From Diorhabda sublineata (taxonomy: Eukaryota > Arthropoda > Insecta > Coleoptera > Chrysomelidae): a DNA stretch of 64,000 nucleotides. The notes under the pieces are model-generated. The model searched no databases, had not been told where the DNA came from, and worked only from the letters and a program-made list of their open reading frames with translations. The position numbers and the translations under genes were made by a program. Positions 63,441 through 64,000 of this stretch are shown here, in pieces (within the stretch, counting starts at the first letter, position 1; each line of letters begins with the position of its first letter). Location: contig NC_079474.1 of the NCBI RefSeq assembly GCF_026230105.1, positions 2,180,187-2,244,186 of the forward strand, read 5' to 3'.

Positions 63441-64000
63441 TGCTTATTATTAACCAGCAAAGTTTAAAAATAATAACACATGGTAAACAGTACAAAAAAA
63501 TATTATGAGGTGCGTTTCTTCTTCTTTTTAAAAGATTAAAATAATTGAACTACAGCTCGATTTTAGTAAATGAAAAATCTATAAAAATGACGTATAGACA
63601 TAGAAATTATTCAAATAAGATGTGCGTTTTGTCATTCGAAAATTAAAAAATGGGTAAGAAATCAAAAACTCGAAAATATAGAAACAAAACTACCAGAAAT
63701 TATGCTACAGCAAATTATAAAGTGAACAATAGAGGCAAACAATTTTCAATGATTTTTCTTGAAGAAAAGAATGATAATGAAGATGCTAATAATAATTGTG
63801 CAAATATATCAGTAAGTGAAAATTATCAAGTGGAAATATCTAAGAGCGAGTTACTTCGAGATTTCCCTTTTGAAATTCCCACGAAATTTTATTTAATAAT
63901 ACAAAAGTTAGCAGAAAATTTTGGTGTTTTTCCCAACGCACTGAGTAAATATGACATATAATAATGTCATTTTTCAAATAAATTCTATTTTTTGGAATTG

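Overview
The window reads as AT-rich nuclear DNA from an insect. Genes are split by GT-AG introns, the ends fit animal polyadenylation signals, short TTAGG runs (the common insect telomere unit) occur, and remnants of mariner and jockey-type elements are present. The protein-coding content is ordinary animal biology. A beetle or similar repeat-rich insect is plausible, but the order cannot be fixed from this sequence alone.

Four genes can be reconstructed. (1) 3098-13606, plus strand: a 7-exon, 497-residue SLC46/proton-coupled-folate-transporter-like major facilitator. Every splice phase closes. (2) 18838-60652, plus strand: a 17-exon gene for a protein of about 1119 residues. It has a FYVE-like Rab-binding zinc finger (eight cysteines) and a helix resembling the one after the zinc finger in MyRIP/Slac2. 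I call it a Slac2/MyRIP-like Rab effector. It appears to have several alternative first exons, two of which encode membrane-spanning segments, and an alternative early 3' end. (3) 61487-63440, minus strand: a complete 4-exon DIMT1 18S rRNA dimethyltransferase (306 residues), convergent with gene 2. (4) 63650-63961, plus strand: a single-exon 103-residue basic protein of unknown function, divergent from DIMT1 across a 209-bp gap.

Layout: 1-3097 flank; 3098-13606 transporter with tandem repeats in introns 2 and 3 and transposon debris in introns 1, 4 and 5; 13607-18837 intergenic with a 314-bp tandem repeat and an inverted-repeat element; 18838-60652 Rab-effector gene, whose introns hold most of the repeats; 60653-64000 compact gene-rich end.

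The most unusual property is the density of unrelated tandem arrays, nearly one private family per large intron: 276, 283, 314, 169, 325, 142, about 250, about 407, about 180 and 303 bp. Several arrays have higher-order (dimer) structure. Two repeats have engulfed splice signals. Several families carry the same TACAGGGTGT/ACACCCTGTA end as a foldback element at 3779-4844, which suggests that a mobile-element family helps seed these arrays. No bacterial operons, CRISPR arrays or viral genes are visible.
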